Translations under genes and position numbers: made by a program | Notes under the pieces: generated by a model | Databases searched by the model: none | What the model was told of the DNA's origin: nothing | What the model saw: the letters and a program-made list of their open reading frames with translations, nothing else | Shown: positions 4,569 through 7,048 of the stretch, piece by piece | Position numbering within the stretch: the first letter of the stretch is position 1 | Layout of the letters: each line of letters begins with the position of its first letter | Assembly (NCBI GenBank): GCA_002347125.1 | Contig: DDXG01000373.1 | Location: forward strand, 1-7,048 | Length of the DNA stretch: 7,048 bases | From: Phycisphaerales bacterium UBA2266 | GTDB lineage: Bacteria > Planctomycetota > Phycisphaerae > Sedimentisphaerales > Anaerobacaceae | Reading direction: 5' to 3'

Positions 4569-7048
4569 CTATTTGCCGGCGAGCCAGTTGGGGCCCCAGC
4601 CGATATCGACCTTCAGCGGGGTTTCGAGGGTCATCGCACCGGCCATTTCGCGGCGAATCCAGTTGGCGTGGGCGGCCGCCTCGGCGGCAGGCAGCTCGAA
4701 CACCAGCTCATCGTGCACCTGCAGGATCATCCGCACGGCCGGAAACTCCCGCTCGATCCGCCGCTGGATGGCCACCATAGCCACCTTGATGAGGTCCGCG
4801 GCCGAGCCCTGAATCACCGTATTGACGGCCAGCCGCTCGGCCAGGGCCCGCTTGTTGGCGTTGCGTGAGTGCAGGTCGTCAATCCTCCTGCGCCGGCCGA
4901 GGATCGTCTCGGCGTAGCCCGTCCGCCGGGCATCCGCGATGCAGCAGTCCATGAACGCCCGGATTGAGGCATACCGGCGGAAATAGTCCTCGATGAACTG
5001 CCTGGCCTCGCCCTGCGTCATACCCGTCTGGCGGGCCAGCCCGAACGCCCCCTGCCCGTAGATAATGCCGAAATTGACGGCCTTGGAGCGGCTGCGCATG
5101 TCCGGTGTGACCGCGTCTTCGGCGACGCCATAGACCTGCGAGGCGACGAATCGGTGGATATCGCGGTCCTCGGCGAAGGCCTGCCGCAGGGCCTGGTCGC
5201 CGGAGAAATGCGCCAGGAACCGCAGCTCGATCTGGCTGTAGTCGGCCGCGAGGATGCAGCCGTCGGGCGTCTGCGGCACGAAGGCGGCCCGTATCTTGCT
5301 GCCCAGTTCCGTGCGGATGGGGATATTCTGAAGGTTCGGATCGGATGAGGACAGCCGGCCGGTCGCCGTGATGGTCTGGTTGAAGCTGGCGTGGACCCGG
5401 CCGGTTCGCGGGTGGATCAGCGACCCCAGGGCGTCGAGGTAGGTCCGCTTGAGCTTGGTCAGGCCGCGGTATTGCAGGACCAGGCCCACGATGGGATGCT
5501 CATCGACGAGTTCTTCAAGCACGGCCGCATCGGTGCTGCGCCCGGTCTTGCCGATTCGCGTGGAGGCCAGGCCCAGCCGGTCGAACAGCACCTCGCCCAG
5601 TTGCTTGGGCGAGTCAATATTGAACTCGGTCCCGGCCTGGGCGTAAATCGCGGCGGTGAGCTTGTCAATCTCCTCGGCCAGTTCGCCCGACATGTTCCGC
5701 AGCAGGCCCGCATCCAGCGACACGCCGTTGTACTCCATCGCCGCCAGGACCTCCACCAGCGGCATCTCGACATCTTCGAAGAGCTTGCGGATTGCCGGTT
5801 CCGCATCGAGCCGAGGACGGAGGTACTCGTAGAGCTGCCAGGTAACGTCGGCGTCCTCGGCGGCGTATTCGCAGGCGACGGCCGTGTCGACCCGGTCGAA
5901 CGTGGTCTGTTTGGCACCCTTGCCGATGAGATCGGAAATGGGAATCGGCTCGTAGTCCAGGAAGTCGCAGGCCATGGCGTCGAGCCCGTGGCGGCGGAGC
6001 GGATCGAGGCAGTACGAGGCGACCATCGTATCGAAATGGACCCCCTTGACGGGCAGCCCGGCGTTTCGCAGGACCAGCAGGTCGAACTTGAGGTTCTGGC
6101 CGATCTTGCAGACTGCCTGATCGGTCAGAATCGTCCCGATTGCCTTGCGAACGGCCGCAAGGTTTAGGTGTTGTGCCCCCAGCGGGGCCCGGATCGCCAG
6201 GTAGTAGGCCTCGTGGGCCTTCCATGAGAAGCTCATGCCCACCAGGTCCGCACGCATCGCCGCAATGGAGGTGGTCTCGGTGTCGAGGGCGAAAACGCCC
6301 TGTTGGCGCAGGACGGTGGCGAAATGGGCGAGCTTGTCGGGCGTGTCAATCAGGTGATATGTGTGCTCAGTGTTCGATGCGCGATGGGCGACGCGGGGCG
6401 TGGGGCCGCCGGTGTCGAAGAGCGAGGGCTGGATATTCGGCCGGGGCTTGGTGGCTCGCAGCACAGGGGAGACCGACGGCCCGGGCGTCGACTCGGCGGG
6501 CGGCTGCGAGGCGGCCAGGGCGAGCTTGAGGCGGTTGCTGATGTGGCCAAAGCCCAGTTCCGCCAGCAACGGCATCAACTTCTCGGCATTCGGAGGGCGG
6601 CGTTCGAGGGCCTCCAGGGGCATGTCGATGGGGGCGTCGGTGTCGATGGTGACGAGCCTGCGGCTCAGTTCCAGACGGTCCCTGAATTGGCGGAGGTTCT
6701 CGCCGCGTTTGCCTTTGATCTCGTCGGCATGGGCCAGCAGGTTGTCGAGCGAGCCGTACTGCCCAATCCAGGCCAGGGCCGTCTTGGGGCCGACATCGGG
6801 GACGCCGGGGATGTTGTCGGAGGTGTCGCCCTGCAGGGCCAGGACATCGAGGAACTGCCGAGGGGTAACGCCCATCTTCTCGGCGAGGGCGGCCGGGTCG
6901 GTCTTCACGTCGTTCTTGAGGTCATAGGCGAAGACGTGCTCGCTGATAAGCTGAAGGACGTCTTTGTCGCCGGAGCAGATATAGACGTCGCAGTCGTGGG
7001 CGGCGGCCCTGGAGGCCAGGGTTCCGATGATGTCGTCGGCCTCGTAGC
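4569..7048 (-). CDS. polA: DNA polymerase I, 5' end beyond the window
   Basis: Replicative gap-filling and repair polymerase that removes Okazaki primers. 825 residues are visible; comparison with E. coli suggests about 110 N-terminal residues are missing, for a total near 935. The reading frame stays open to the right edge (first codons YEADDIIGTLA), so the GTG at 6908 is internal. FEN 5' nuclease part: SGDKDVLQL and the helix-hairpin region GDTSDNIPGVPDVGPKTA. The 3'-5' proofreading domain keeps all three motifs: DTET (Asp255, Glu257), GQNLKFD (Asp322) and YAAEDADVT (Asp398). The polymerase domain keeps motif A DYSQIELR (Asp602), motif B with Lys655, Phe659 and Tyr663 in KAVNFGIIYG, and motif C HDELVFE (778-780). 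All three activities should be intact. A Pro/Ser-rich linker of about 50 residues (177-230) joins the nuclease to the proofreading domain. It is convergent with the upstream SUMF1 gene; the stop is TAG at 4569-4571, with no clear terminator. Confidence 0.97.
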   Translation of the reverse strand, partial: YEADDIIGTLASRAAAHDCDVYICSGDKDVLQLISEHVFAYDLKNDVKTDPAALAEKMGVTPRQFLDVLALQGDTSDNIPGVPDVGPKTALAWIGQYGSLDNLLAHADEIKGKRGENLRQFRDRLELSRRLVTIDTDAPIDMPLEALERRPPNAEKLMPLLAELGFGHISNRLKLALAASQPPAESTPGPSVSPVLRATKPRPNIQPSLFDTGGPTPRVAHRASNTEHTYHLIDTPDKLAHFATVLRQQGVFALDTETTSIAAMRADLVGMSFSWKAHEAYYLAIRAPLGAQHLNLAAVRKAIGTILTDQAVCKIGQNLKFDLLVLRNAGLPVKGVHFDTMVASYCLDPLRRHGLDAMACDFLDYEPIPISDLIGKGAKQTTFDRVDTAVACEYAAEDADVTWQLYEYLRPRLDAEPAIRKLFEDVEMPLVEVLAAMEYNGVSLDAGLLRNMSGELAEEIDKLTAAIYAQAGTEFNIDSPKQLGEVLFDRLGLASTRIGKTGRSTDAAVLEELVDEHPIVGLVLQYRGLTKLKRTYLDALGSLIHPRTGRVHASFNQTITATGRLSSSDPNLQNIPIRTELGSKIRAAFVPQTPDGCILAADYSQIELRFLAHFSGDQALRQAFAEDRDIHRFVASQVYGVAEDAVTPDMRSRSKAVNFGIIYGQGAFGLARQTGMTQGEARQFIEDYFRRYASIRAFMDCCIADARRTGYAETILGRRRRIDDLHSRNANKRALAERLAVNTVIQGSAADLIKVAMVAIQRRIEREFPAVRMILQVHDELVFELPAAEAAAHANWIRREMAGAMTLETPLKVDIGWGPNWLAGK

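Noticed and set aside
5391..6167. 258-codon plus-strand open frame
   Set aside because: It lies entirely antisense to the proofreading and thumb part of polA, whose motifs are all intact; it is a GC-rich shadow frame.

Overview
The window is GC-rich and reads as chromosomal DNA of a planctomycete, most likely of the Phycisphaerae/Sedimentisphaerales type. This is inferred from style: secreted proteins carrying dockerin-like repeats of the form 'GDLNxDxxVDFxDxAILxxHW', a SUMF1-PASTA-SUMF1 secreted protein, and 'QNKAK/KQSQT'-style intergenic repeats. No marker gene proves the taxonomy.

Layout. (1) 20-1160, plus strand: a sigma70-like promoter and a secreted trypsin-like serine protease with an intact His/Asp/Ser triad and a C-terminal dockerin-like module. 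(2) 1161-1486: no gene; it holds a degenerate tandem array with an exact 20-bp period (11 units, 1207-1426). (3) 1487-3876, plus strand: a near-consensus promoter, a 5' leader of about 78 nt with two small hairpins, a strong Shine-Dalgarno, and a 758-aa secreted protein made of a half dockerin, a SUMF1/FGE-sulfatase domain, a PASTA domain and a second SUMF1 domain. (4) 3877-4568: no convincing gene. Its first ~225 bp fold into a compact RNA beginning one base after the preceding stop codon. The RNA has a hairpin, a second hairpin and a two-stem pseudoknot, and looks like an orphan HEARO/omega-RNA scaffold of the IscB/IsrB kind, with no nuclease gene. Further on lies a pair of 42-nt direct repeats. 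(5) 4569-7048, minus strand: DNA polymerase I (polA), convergent with the SUMF1 gene and cut by the right edge of the window, with FEN, active 3'-5' exonuclease and polymerase domains.

The two secreted proteins have separate promoters, so they are neighbours rather than a proven operon. Both -10 regions share the core GGTATAATA, so both are probably housekeeping-sigma genes. polA is unrelated to them. The most interesting stretch is the structured RNA at 3878-4102. If the omega-RNA reading is right, its 5' guide would be copied from the last codons of the SUMF1 gene and the RNA would be made as part of that gene's 3' untranslated region.
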